The notes below the pieces were generated by a model. The model saw only the letters and a program-made list of their open reading frames with translations. It was not told the origin of the DNA and did not search any database. Positions 11,791 to 23,112 of a stretch of DNA of 64,000 bases are shown here, piece by piece. This stretch comes from Mytilus californianus (taxonomy: Eukaryota; Mollusca; Bivalvia; Mytilida; Mytilidae), in assembly GCF_021869535.1 (NCBI RefSeq), contig NW_026262668.1, positions 139,115,635 through 139,179,634 of the forward strand, read 5' to 3'. Position 1 is the first letter of the stretch. Every line of letters starts with the position of its first letter. Position numbers and translations under genes: made by a program.

Positions 11791-12186
11791 TGAATAATTG
11801 ATAGTGCTCCTAAAATCTATTTATTGATATAAAATGTGTTTTGTTCTTTCCAATAAAGGAAATTTGATATAACCAGAAGTGATTGATTGACATATTTTAT
11901 AAATGTTTTATTTTAATTGAAAAATAAGTCCAATAAAAGAAAGATATATGAGTATAATATGATTAATAGTGTTTTCCTGAAGTTTACTGTGAATTAATAA
12001 CTTTCTTCTGTGCATCTTTGTTTCTAATATTCGCAGAAGACTTATAAAGCTAGTTTAAAACCTACCTACAACGACCAGACTGTCAAACTCCTAATGTAAC
12101 ACGATAGACTTTTACTAAAGCAAGTATTTTTTTTATGAAAAGGAGGTTTACTTATTTTCTAGGCTTATTTAAAATAGGTATTTAAA

Positions 12187-13205
12187 ATAAAGGGGAGGGT
12201 TGAGATCTCACAAAACATGTACTATGAACATCAAAATTATTTATTTTGTAAAAATATTTCCTGTCTCTATTTGAACTGTACACGTATACCTAACAACATT
12301 TTCATTTACCTGTGTTTAAAGTTATTGCAAATGGCTGATATTTTTGTTCGAGCATATTGTTTTTCTTAAATTGTTTAACATTTCAAAGCGGTATAACATT
12401 TTACTTTTATTATTCTTCCCTTAGTTTATTTATTTTGTATTTACATTGTATCATAGGTCAAATTTATTTGTTCAGTGTATGTTCACTGGTGTTAAAATGT
12501 CCTTTGATTGAGTTAAGCTATTTCAGTTGATATTTTATAGTGTGTCTTTCTATGTTGTGATGTTACACTATAATTTCAGAAAAAGGGTGAAGGTTTGGTA
12601 CCATTAAAACGTTTAAACCCGCTGCATTTGTTTGCACCTGTCCTGAGTCAGGAATCTGATGTTCAGTAGTTGTCGTTTGTTGATGTGGTTCATAAGTGTT
12701 TCTAGTTTCTCGTTTTTAATATAGATTAGACCGTTGGTTTTACTGTTTGAATGGTTTTACACTAGTAATTTTTTAGGTCCTTTATAGCTTGCTGTTCGGT
12801 GTGAGCCAAGGCTCCGCGTTGAAGGCCGTACTTTGACCTATAATGGTTTACTTTTATAAATTTTGACTTGGATGGAGAGTTGTCTCATTGGCACTCATAC
12901 CACATCTTCTTATATCTATTAACCCCGCCGCATTTTTGCGCCTGTCCCAAGTCAGGAACCTATGGCCTTTGTTAGTCTTGTATGTTTTTTAAGTTTAGTT
13001 CATTTATATGTTTTAGAGTTTAGTATGACGTCCATTTTCACTGAGCTAGTACACAATTTTATTTAAGGGCCAGCTGAGGACCACCTCCGGGTGCGGGATT
13101 TTCTCGCTGCGTTGAAGACCCATTGGTGACCTTCGGCTGTTGTCTGCTCTTTGGTCGGGTTGTTGTCTCTTTGACATATTCCCCATTTCCATTCTCAATT
13201 TTGTT
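12187..13205 (+). mobile_element. Tail-B copy split by an insertion
   Basis: The tail-B segment 'gaggttgagatctcac'-like sequence followed by AAAACATGT (12187-12218) stops abruptly. It resumes at about 12917 with TTAACCCCGCCGCATTTTTG and runs on to TTTCCATTCTCAATTTT at about 13205. The gap is filled by the roughly 700 bp A' element. The split fixes the order: tail B landed first, the A' element later. Confidence 0.7.
12219..12916 (+). mobile_element. A' element, copy 1
   Basis: About 700 bp beginning TACTATGAACA and ending in the tail-A-like 'cataccacatcttcttat'. A second copy at 13907-14513 begins at the same base and has the same block order ('cagtgtatgttcactggtg', 'aaacgtttaaacccgctgc', 'gtgagccaaggctccg'). 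A shared 5' end suggests a defined element rather than random truncation. No open frame of note. Confidence 0.65.
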
Positions 13206-13239
13206 TTTGTTTCATGCCATACTGACCAAATCAAATGTT

Positions 13240-13412
13240 TAAGGTGTATTACATTTGCAAGCATTACCATTACATGCATTACGTGTAAACTCATCGAACC
13301 TTTAAACAAACTTATTAGTAAAGGTTATCTAATTAATGTTGTAATAAGATCTTTGAATATTGTTTACATTGGCACAAGTATCGTTTTTGTCATCAACAAA
13401 TTAAAACATGAC
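13240..13412 (+). pseudogene. Reverse-transcriptase C-terminal fragment
   Basis: The plus strand encodes KLIEPLNKLISKGYLINVV followed by IRSLNIVYIGTSI. This lines up with KLTKHLNTLIQKGYSYDTVV-RSLKMTFFGINI at the C-terminus of the remnant at 10117-10975. It is a short, decayed piece of the same protein family lying just after a tail-B end. Confidence 0.55.
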
Positions 13413-13906
13413 TAAATTTGTATTCTTTTCGAATGGTTTTTTGGATGTATAAATACACATCCACGTTCATTTTCTATATAGAGATTGCTTTTTCTATATA
13501 TGACTTTATACATATTTATTATAAGGTTAAATCCAAACTATCCTACTGCCTGTCGATACTTTTATTTTGGCATTGCACAAGTCTTATTTTGGCATTGCAC
13601 AAGTCTTGTCTTCTTTGACTGTCTATGGCGTTAAACACTAAATCCCTGGGATGTGGTTTAGTTGATTTTAGTCTCTGATGCATGATTTTTTATTATTAAT
13701 TGTTTTTGGCTTTTAACTAGCTTTCAGTAACTGCGAGTACTCTCAAATCGTACTTTCGTGTTAATTTGACCTGTTACACAATTTGTAATGCGTTTTTGTT
13801 ATTCAATGTTTACTAATTTTGTGTTATATCTCGTCTCACTATTTTTAATAAGAGATAAGTATATAGTATGACGATAAATTTTCACTGCTGTTCTCGTACT
13901 ATGAAC

Positions 13907-14513
13907 AACAAATTTATTTATTTTGTAAAAAAATATCTCCGTACTCCTAACAACAAAATTATTATATTTAAATTTACCTGTGTACGTTATTTTTATTTAA
14001 CACCATTTTGTCCACGGTTATAGTTGTCTTTTTGACATTGTGTCATAGATCAAATTTATTCGTTCAGTGTATGTTTACTTGTTTTTGTTAATATGTCTTT
14101 TTGATTGAGTTAAGCAATTTCAATTGATATTTTATAGTTTGTCTTTTTATGTTGTAATGTTACACTACTATTTCAGGTTAGGGTGAAGGTTGGCGCCTAT
14201 TAAAACGTTTAAACCCGCTGCATTTGTCTGCACCTGTCCTTAGTCAGGAACCTGTTTCAGTGGTTGTCGTTTGTTGATGTGGTTCTAAAGTGTTTTTCGT
14301 TTCTCGTTTTTTTATATAGATTAGACCGTTGGTTTTCATGTTTTAATTGTTTTACACTAGTCATTTTGGGGCACTTTATAGCTTGCTTTTCGGTGTGAGC
14401 CAAGGCTCCGTGTTGAAGGCCATACTTTGACCTATATTTGTTTACTTTTTACACATTGTGACTTGGATGGAGAGTTGTCTCATTGGCACTCATACCACAT
14501 CTTCTTATTTCTA
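13907..14513 (+). mobile_element. A' element, copy 2
   Basis: A second copy of the A' element, starting TACTATGAACAACAAA and ending 'cataccacatcttcttat'. The flank just before it (GTATGACG...ATTTTCACTG) resembles a tail-B block, so this copy too may have landed in tail-B sequence. Confidence 0.65.
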
Positions 14514-15004
14514 TTTGGAAGTAAAATATCGGACGTTTGCGCGTTGCTTTTTGTTACATTTGCAAGATGTCGTTGACAAGTGTTACTCGTCCATTGATCA
14601 CATAGCTTTATACTATCTATAACTGGATTTACATTTGTAAGATAAAATTACTAAAACCGGTATATTAACATTGTACAGGAAAATTGCCGTAAAGATTTAC
14701 GGACATAATATGTGTGCTCTAACCGAATAATAAACAAATAAAATCAAATGGTAAGTTTTTGTATGTAAATTGTGTGAAACATCAAAGATTTTCTACAACG
14801 ATATATCTGAGTTCCATTTCGAAAACAAAAATCGGTATACCTATAGAACATATGTCAACTGCATTATGTTTTTACATGATCATAGACAGATTAAAAGATG
14901 AAATGCCTATAAACAGATAAAGATAGAAAAAGAAAGGAAGAAGGAAAAAAAATTAATAAAAACAAAGAAATGTTAATAATTCGATTAAAAGGTAGTTTCT
15001 TTAC

Positions 15005-15048
15005 CTGTATCTTTTCAGCAGTTTTATGACTTTTCGAAGTTTCTTCGT
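15005..15048 (-). CDS. Coiled-coil protein, exon 3
   Basis: This 44 base exon is too short to stand out as an open frame. On the minus strand it follows the acceptor TTTCAGTTCTACAG and ends CAG before the donor GTAAAG. It encodes (D)EETSKSHKTAEKIQ and joins in phase to VRLLTLEE of exon 4. An acceptor 8 bases earlier (exon start 15056) also fits exon 4 but breaks phase with exon 2, so the downstream AG is preferred. The call rests on splice consensus and three-way phase agreement. Confidence 0.65.
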
Positions 15049-15264
15049 CTGTAGAACTGAAATAAAAAGAAATACCGTCTGTGATATAAATTAAAATACC
15101 TAAATAAATAAATAAATCAAAGTCTTCGCGATAAAAACTACATTTTTCTATTATTGACTTAATTGCAAAGTTTGCAAATATGGCATTAGCGTCAATAAAG
15201 TGATTCTACCCTCCTATTTGTTAAAGCGTTCTTTACGTGAGCCGAGACGCTGGCATTCTCAAAA

Positions 15265-16018
15265 CACTCGGATATTCTAGTATAAATGTCTGTATACAGA
15301 CCGGACAAGACAGTGGTTTTATACATTCCCCACATACACACAGACATACTCTTGGCAACTTAATCAGACTGGACAAGACTGTGTTATTATACGTTCCACA
15401 CAGCCACACATACATCCATTTGGCAAGCTAAACAGATCGGACATGACTGTGTTATTATACGTTCCCCACAGACACATAGACATCCTCTTGGCAACTTAAT
15501 CAGACTGGACAAGACTGTGTTATTATACGTTCCCCACAGACAAACAGACATTCTCTTGGCAAGTTAAACAGATCGGACAAGACAGTGTTATTATACGTTC
15601 CCCACAGACAAACAGACATTCTCTTGGCAAGTTAAACAGATCGGACAAGACAGTGTTATTATACGTTCCCCACAGACAAACAGACATTTTCTTGGCAAGT
15701 TAAACAGATCGGACAAGACTGTGTTATTATACGTTCCCTACAGACAAACAGACATTCTCTTGGCAAGTTAAACAGATCGGACAAGACTGTGTATTATACG
15801 TTCCCCTACAGACAAACAGACATTCTCTTGGCAAGTTAAACAGATCGGACAATACAGTGTTATTATACGTTCCCCACAGACAAACAGACATTCTATTTGC
15901 AACTTAATCAGACCAGGTATGACTGTGTATTTATACGTTCCCCACAGACAAACAGACATCCTCTTGGCAACTTAATTAATCAGACCGGGTATGAATGTGA
16001 ATTTATACGTTCCCCACC
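15265..16018. repeat. 68 bp minisatellite, about 11 units
   Basis: Units of about 68 bp share CTTGGCAAGTTAAACAGATC, GGACAAGACTGTGTTATTAT and ACGTTCCCCACAGACAAACA. Units in the centre (15540-15850) are nearly identical; the edges are diverged and vary in length. The array lies about 200 bases upstream, in transcript order, of exon 3 of the coiled-coil gene. Open frames across it are by-products of repetition. Confidence 0.9.
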
Positions 16019-16031
16019 GACATCTCCCATG

Positions 16032-16081
16032 TTGATGGAGGGTTGTGCGCCCTCTAACATGTTTAACCCCGCAACATTAAG
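16032..16081 (+). repeat. Short tail-A fragment
   Basis: A 50 base piece matching the start of tail A (GGAGGGTTGTGCGCCC, 'aacatgtttaaccccgc'), directly joined to the end of the 68 bp array. Confidence 0.6.
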
Positions 16082-16265
16082 TATATAAAAACTAATTGTG
16101 ACTAGAGATATACTAGACAATATAAAACTTTTTTTTTAGATTTCAAAACAGTTGTATTGATATTTCGTAGTGTTCATATGTTATTTAAAAAAAAAGATGG
16201 AGGTTAAAATTGTAGTCCACTACAATACAATATACAATATGTGTTAATTCCAGTTAAGGTCCCCA

Positions 16266-16281
16266 GGGGGGGGGGGGGGGG
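16266..16281. repeat. Poly-G run
   Basis: A run of about 16 G residues, liable to slippage and possibly to assembly length error. No other feature is seen in the flanking sequence to 17,700. Confidence 0.9.
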
Positions 16282-17734
16282 TGACAAGGATACAGTTATA
16301 TCAACGTATACAAACAATATAGTACAATAATACAATGTATAATACCGACGTAATAATAGTTGAGGGATAACTAGTAATTCAGATTTTTCAGTTAGCATTA
16401 TAATGTGCACGTGGGGAACTGGTTTTACTTATTACGTCACTAAGTGAAATAAAATATATATATATCCGATCAGTTTGTAACAAAATACAATATATAATAA
16501 GAGCAGTGTTTGATGTAAAAACAAGGAGGTATGCTTGCCAATGAGACCCTATAATATGACGTGGAGGTGACAATTCGTTGATACCTGTTATCATTAAGGT
16601 GTTTTATATGTATTATTAGCCATTTGTGTTGGGATTTTTTTTATTGTCGTTTGTTTATGGGTTGAAGGTTGTACTCTGATCTTGAAACATTTATGTCTCT
16701 ACACACTGAGATCACGCCAAATTATGTTTCAATTACCAAAATGTATTGTTCAAATGGCAGATTTCAAATCTATTTTTCCCTTTTCTGCACTGAAACTTTA
16801 AGAATTCGACAACATTATATTATTGTATAGATTTAAACCAGTACTATTTGAACTCTTTATCATACTCAAAATTCAATTTGGCAGTACAGAAATAAACTCA
16901 TTTATAAATATACCTCTTCCTAAACCTATCATTATACAACAGAATATTCTGTCAGTCTTTTCATGTGTAAATATATACACATGATAAGCAAAACTAGAAT
17001 AGACTGAATAATGTCACCACTTGGCTGAATTAGAGGGTTATGAAGTAAAAATTATAATTTGTATGCACTGTACAGGACTCAGTAGTAAACAGGTCAATGA
17101 GAAGATTGAAGGTTTGTCGACGGTGCTCATAAATTCTGTGTAAAACGATTCAATTTGCAAGGTACACATGCAAAATAAGATCACTGATCAATATATTTAC
17201 ACTTTATGAATGCTGTACCTTTTTGTGTTAATATGAAGAAGTTTAAAATAAAAATAACACTACATACAAAAATAGGCATCATCTACATGAAACTCAATAT
17301 TGACGAATTTCTTATTTTTTATCAAGCGTTCTCGTTCTAATGCACGGTTTAAACTGAAACACACATATTTCACTAATGATAAATCCATAAGGATTTTTTC
17401 TCATTTAATTTTTTAACTCTCCCGCTGTATATACCTATACCGTTATTAAATAAGAGACACTTATTTGTTAAAAATTAAATTCCTAGTTTCATTCATTTAG
17501 TCGCGCGCCATTTTCTGGTACAAATGGCAAGTTCTAACGACATTGAAAAAACGACAACAAAAATATTTCCAGGGTAACATACAGTCTTCAAAAGAAAACA
17601 CGATAGGTTGTACTATAGGTCAAGTTCTAATCCCCTCTTGTTCAAACAAGCTGTGAACAAATTCAACAAAGACTATCAAAGACCTACTAACAGCACCATA
17701 TTCCCTTGAGACAAAATCACTCGAGATATAACAA
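16282..17734. other. Intron 2 DNA, no confirmed feature
   Basis: AT-rich sequence. ATGGCAAGTTCTAACG at 17525 followed by a possible donor near 17573 resembles a small first exon on the plus strand. No partner exon could be found, so it is not called. Confidence 0.35.
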
Positions 17735-17822
17735 AAGTACAACCACAAAAGAGGTTCCTAAATTGTGTCGGGCAGATGCACATGGTTAAATTAGTTTGAC
17801 GAGATTTCAACCCTCTCCATCA
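17735..17822 (-). repeat. Degenerate tail-B fragment
   Basis: A decayed minus-strand piece of tail B. 'gaggttcctaaattgtg' and 'gagatttcaaccctctcc' match the block order at 9720-9790. Confidence 0.5.
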
Positions 17823-19023
17823 ACACAATAGTTACATAGTAACAGTCGTCTTTGTTACCGTTTTTTTATGGGAAAGGTGTGTCAAATTGAATGCAGCCAT
17901 ATTTCCCTGTGCTTCGCAATTTTTACCATGTCAGGCGCTGCTGGAATAATCCGCCATAATGCTTTAATATTTGTTTGATTTATATAATATACCTTGTCTA
18001 CTTTGTTTCAGGTTATAGACTCAGTAAGGTTTCACTGGAACTCCCACAAGCTAAGTTTTTAAAATTTATGTAGTTTCTACCTAAAGAGTTATATACTTTG
18101 GTTTTCATTGATATCACAAATTTACCGTTTTTTTTCTGCTTAGCATTATGGATTGTTTTGAATAATTTGTTTATAGTGATCAATGCAAAAAGATAAAATG
18201 AATTGAAAACTAACTGTGTGTAACTTTTTGTATGATTCTTCAAGAATTACAATGTAAGCTTACCATAGAACTTCAAGTTCAAAGAAATATAAAATTCATA
18301 TACAAAGGATGATTAAATAGCTCAAAAATGCATTTATTTTACATAAAATTTAATGGACCTTTAACTTTAAAAGTCGGTTCTTCATGTGGAAATTTTCTTT
18401 TAAGGATTCATTATATGTATTATGTATTAAAACATCTATGTCTAATCAAAACCTGGAATTACTTTGTACGAAAAAACTCTTCTTAACCGTCCTTATTTAG
18501 TATCTTCGTGTTATCTTTTTTTCCTCACTTCTTTATCAGTTAATTTCCACTTTCTATCAAATGCAAATTAAAGTAGGAAAATAGCAAATGGCATTTATAA
18601 TTCATAATCAAATATCAATTTTGAAGAAGTTTATGTTTCTACTATACAGAAGTTTTAAAAAATGCACTGTCAATTTTCATAAAAGGATGACTTTGCTTAT
18701 TTGTATATTACGTAACATTACTGCAATAAAAGGAACAGAAATAATATGACATAATGATAACATTACAGATGATATTAATGCACCCTACCGAGAACAAGGA
18801 ATTCATTCTCCCTTTCTGACACTGATGTCATGTCTTTTACAACACAATTCAATATCAATGACTTTATATTATGTATTGAACTTTTTAGAAGATTAGAACA
18901 CAAATTTTGATCATATCTGGAATACGATGATATCTTCGAGTGTAAGGCGTTGTTCTGTCGTCAAAAGAAACAAAAGGGACCGATAAAATTTACAATAAAT
19001 AGTACACTGTCCTATAAAGATTC
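17823..19023. other. Intron 2 DNA, no feature seen
   Basis: AT-rich, no exon or repeat recognised. Confidence 0.4.
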
Positions 19024-19157
19024 ATTTCTATGCGAGCAATAGTTCTTATTTAAAAGATACGAGTAGAGGAACACTTATTTGTGATGACAGTTTCTATGCG
19101 AGTAAGATGTCTTATTTAAAAGGTATGAACAGATGTGCACTTAATTTGTGATGACAG
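19024..19157. repeat. Two tandem 67 bp units
   Basis: Two adjacent copies (19024-19090 and 19091-19157) both start TTTCTATGCGAG and end TTTGTGATGACAG, with scattered differences. Confidence 0.8.
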
Positions 19158-22100
19158 AAGCGTTGAAGTACTATAGTACTTCCATGGTTTAAACAATATA
19201 ACCTCCTTGGTATAAGTTATATACATATATGCTGGTAATCTCGCTACCATCCAACACAATAATTGACTTCATGTGATTTATTCATGCCATGATTTTTTAT
19301 GACGTAATATGAAGACCTATGTTTATTTCAAAAGGAGATGTACATGAAGAAGTGCACAAGAAATTTCCTATATTTTAATTGTGTAGTTGTTTTACAGAAT
19401 AGGACTGTAAAAATGTGACATATATATATAATAAAACTACACCCCCCCCCCCCTTTTTCCCCTTTAAGAAAGCATTACCCCTTGCATCCCCATCCCAAAT
19501 TTGTCTTTTCTTCTGAGATTTTGTCAAGGAAGTCAATGAATATTACACTTTATATAAATTTCGTGCGTCCATAATCGGCCTTCAATTCATCATAAAAAAG
19601 GTCACAGGACCCCTTTTTTGTTGTCATGCAAATTTTTGAAAATCACAATTAAAGGACCGTTTACACGTTTTTTTCTTCTTTGAAGCGCATATTTTTGTAT
19701 GTTTATTTCAACGAAAGTCTTAAAATGTCCAAATATGCGTCAGTTAAGACTTAAGACCGATAAGGAACAAGACCTTTTTTTATATAAAGGGCTGACTACT
19801 TCATCAACTATAATTTATGATCATCTCTTAGACTGTTCACTGTTAATAATGATTTATTCGTAAAGATATAAGTAATTTAACGTGGATCAGTTGTGTTTAA
19901 GTGCACAAAGAGTAAAAAGGTATCTATAAAAAATGATCGTAAAAAACTCACACACGACAATGACATAAATATGATAATGAATTACCAAGATGATATCTTA
20001 GTTAGCCAACAGCAGCAAAGTGATTTATTCATAATAAAATGTATATTATATGTAAAATAATCAAAAAAGGTCAAGACAGGGTACATTGATATTATTTATC
20101 ATACGGAATATATTATGTATTATTCATTGTAAGGTGTCAAATACAATCTGAACATTTTGTATTCATTTGTGGTTAATCATAAAAAAGACTTTAGAAAACG
20201 TTTCTTCCTTGTTAAAATCTAATTTATTCTCATTATTCCAGAATCAATTAAAGTGTTAAATATTTGAGATGAGTAAACGGTTTAGTATAGAAAACCATCA
20301 AAAGCAATACAAATAAACACTATTATCCTTGAAAATGACAATGATTATAATTTATGATAATGTTGAATTATGATTTGTATGTCATGGTGTCCCCTTTACA
20401 AGTTCAAACCTATAACTCGATCACACATGTACTAACTCTTTTGACGAGGAATTTAAATGAACATAAGTCATACAATATTTGGGTTTTATCTTTTTACCAA
20501 TAATTTTTGAACCACGTCAAAGACCGAATTTATTAATTTTTAATTGACGTCAGTTTTTGTATTGAGCTGATACAGTTGTAGATATTATTTAGATTCATCA
20601 TTTAGATATATCTCGACACGTCATTGGTGAAACAGATTCTTTTATTTTGTGAACTAGGGATTTCAAGATTTTATTTGAACACTGAAACACAGATACATGT
20701 GTAACACGAGATCACAATAACAACATTACATAAAAGTGAAATAAATCTGATATTACAGTATTTTTTCATGGGTTTGATTTAGATATTCCTTTTCTTAAAT
20801 ATAATTATAAGTTCATGAATGTTTTTCCCCTTATTCTTCCTCTTATTTACCCTTTTTAATTTTAGTTTTTGTTTGATTTCTGTTATTTGTTAATTGCTCT
20901 TAATGTTTTCTTTTATTCGTACTGCAAAACTTTAGTCATGACTTGTAACATTATCAGAATTTTACAATAATATACATGTTATACAAGAATTGTTTTTTTT
21001 TTATAACGAATCGATTATGTTTATTCTGAAAACCAAAGACTTACTGCCACTGGAAATTTTGCAATGAACGACTATCAGAACTAAGAGACAGTATAAAAAT
21101 ACAATTCTTATAAATTCTATATAGATTGTTGGTTCTGGTAAGGATTTATCTCTACTCATGTTAGTATAGATATTAAAAAGTTGTTAACATCGAAGTCTTT
21201 CTCAGAACATATATTATTGATTAAAGTTTCAGAAATTTAATATAATGTTGCTGGATCTTTATGTAAAACGATGAAAAATATTGTAGAGATGTTTTGGAAA
21301 TAATACATAACGGATACACATTAAGAAACGTTGTTTCGTTAAAAGATACTGCCGGCCCGATAAGCGTTTCAAGAAATTCGCGCTTCTGTTGTATATTTTA
21401 TTGACTTATGTTCTAATGTACGTTATGAAGATGTACATTTACTTTGTAACAAATTCAGTTCTTGATCATAGCTGGTATCATGATTTTTGGTAGGACATAA
21501 TCAGCGTAAATTCAATGGTGTCTATATGGGCAGTATCTCTGCATCTAAATTCACAACTATAGTTTTTTCGTGCAGCGCTATCTTCAAATTAGAAAATGAT
21601 GAATTGAACTTTTTCTCCAAGATTTGTGTTTACAACGTGTAAAAAGCCTAACAATATATATATTTATATGTGTTTGTGTTCGTAATGGACATAAAGCGAC
21701 AGTGCTCACCACGTTATTCTATATTTTGAAACCGTAACCTCATTTTTTTTGTTTAATATATCTCATGTACACCGAATATCTAAGGAAATAAAATCATATA
21801 TCCGCTTACTAAAACTATTTTTGCGAAATCCGTTCAAAACTTCAATTTTGTTTTTATTAACTTTTAATTTTTCTCGTATCAGAGTGTTCAAATAACAACC
21901 TAATTCTATGGAATGATGCTACTAGAGTAGATTTGAATCATGAAGATATCGTACATACTTGAACGCGCTAGTATAAGTACACTATACTGGAATTTCAGTT
22001 AAATGAATATGATTCAAAGTTTTATCCATAATTTGCAAAAAAGAAAAACAAAACTAATTTTCATATTAAATTACAGATGCACCATGGGTTCATAAGCCGA

Positions 22101-22189
22101 GTTGCGAACTTTAATGATTTTTAGTAAAACAGACAGAGTTTTGTGCAGAGTACAAAGAAGACTGTAAAGTCCGACGATAATTTATGTAA
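19158..22189. other. Intron 2 DNA, no feature seen
   Basis: About 3 kb of AT-rich DNA with a poly-C run near 19441-19455. I could not recognise exons, RNA genes or repeats with copies elsewhere in the window. Confidence 0.4.
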
Positions 22190-23112
22190 AATGGTTGGAA
22201 ACCAAGATTTGGATAAAACGATATTTTATCCCCAAAGCAATACTTTACCCGAACATTCAAGTCCAACCTTGAACTTTGACCTTTTGATAAAAAATAAGAT
22301 TAATATGAATCTTTTCCATTCCATGATGCAAACACAAAAGATGTTTTTTAAAAGTTGGACATATGGTTGAAAGATAAATTCAGAAACTAAAATGTTTCCC
22401 AAATTTCAGTCTTCCTAAATTGGCTCTGACTTTGATCGATTGACACAAAACCATTAGGAGTCTTTATCATCCAACGGGACATGGACATTATCGGACAAAC
22501 ATTTGCAAAATCTGGATCGATTGACACAAAACCATTAGGAGTCTTTATCATCCAACGGGACACTGGACATTATCGGACGAAGATTTGTAAAATCTGGATC
22601 GATTGACACAAAACCATTAGGAGTCTTTATCATCCAACGGGACATGGACATTATCGGACAAAGATTTGTAAAATCTGGATCGATTGACATAAAACCATTA
22701 GGAGTCTTTATCATCCAACGGGACATGGACATTATCGGACAAATATTTGTAAAATCTGGATCGATTGACACAAAACCATTAGGAGTCTTTATCATCCAAC
22801 AGGACATGGACATTATCGGACAAAGATTTGTAAAATCTGGATCGATTGTCATAAAACCATTAGGAGTCTTTATCATCCAATAGTCACTGTGACCTTGAAC
22901 CTTAACCTATTGAACCCAAAATTATGAGGGGTCTTCGTTACTACATTTGGCATAGCAAATAAAGTTTTGTAAAATTTGGACATATTATGGTTCAAAAGAT
23001 AACATCTGGAAACTAAAGAAAAAAAATGGCAAAATGCGAGTCTATTAATAGCTGATGTGACATTGACCCTTGACACACAAACAATAGGGGTCTTCTAATA
23101 AGTAGTTTTGAG
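22190..23112. repeat. 81 bp tandem array within a dispersed repeat
   Basis: The core (22433-22880) holds about five and a half units of 81 bp with GATCGATTGACACAAAACCA, TTAGGAGTCTTTATCATCCA and GACATTATCGGACAAAGATT. Flanks at 22260-22430 and 22880-23112 carry diverged versions ('ccttgaactttgacctttt', 'aggggtcttc'), so the array grew inside a longer dispersed repeat. The period equals 27 codons, which explains open frames on both strands. Confidence 0.85.

Noticed and set aside
17525..17573. A small first exon (MASSNDIEKTTTKIFP) with a donor
   Set aside because: No following plus-strand exon could be found, and a degenerate retroelement tail lies just downstream. Support is too weak.
22535..22883. 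Two overlapping open frames on opposite strands (113 and 79 codons)
   Set aside because: Both are products of the 81 bp tandem repeat, whose period equals 27 codons.
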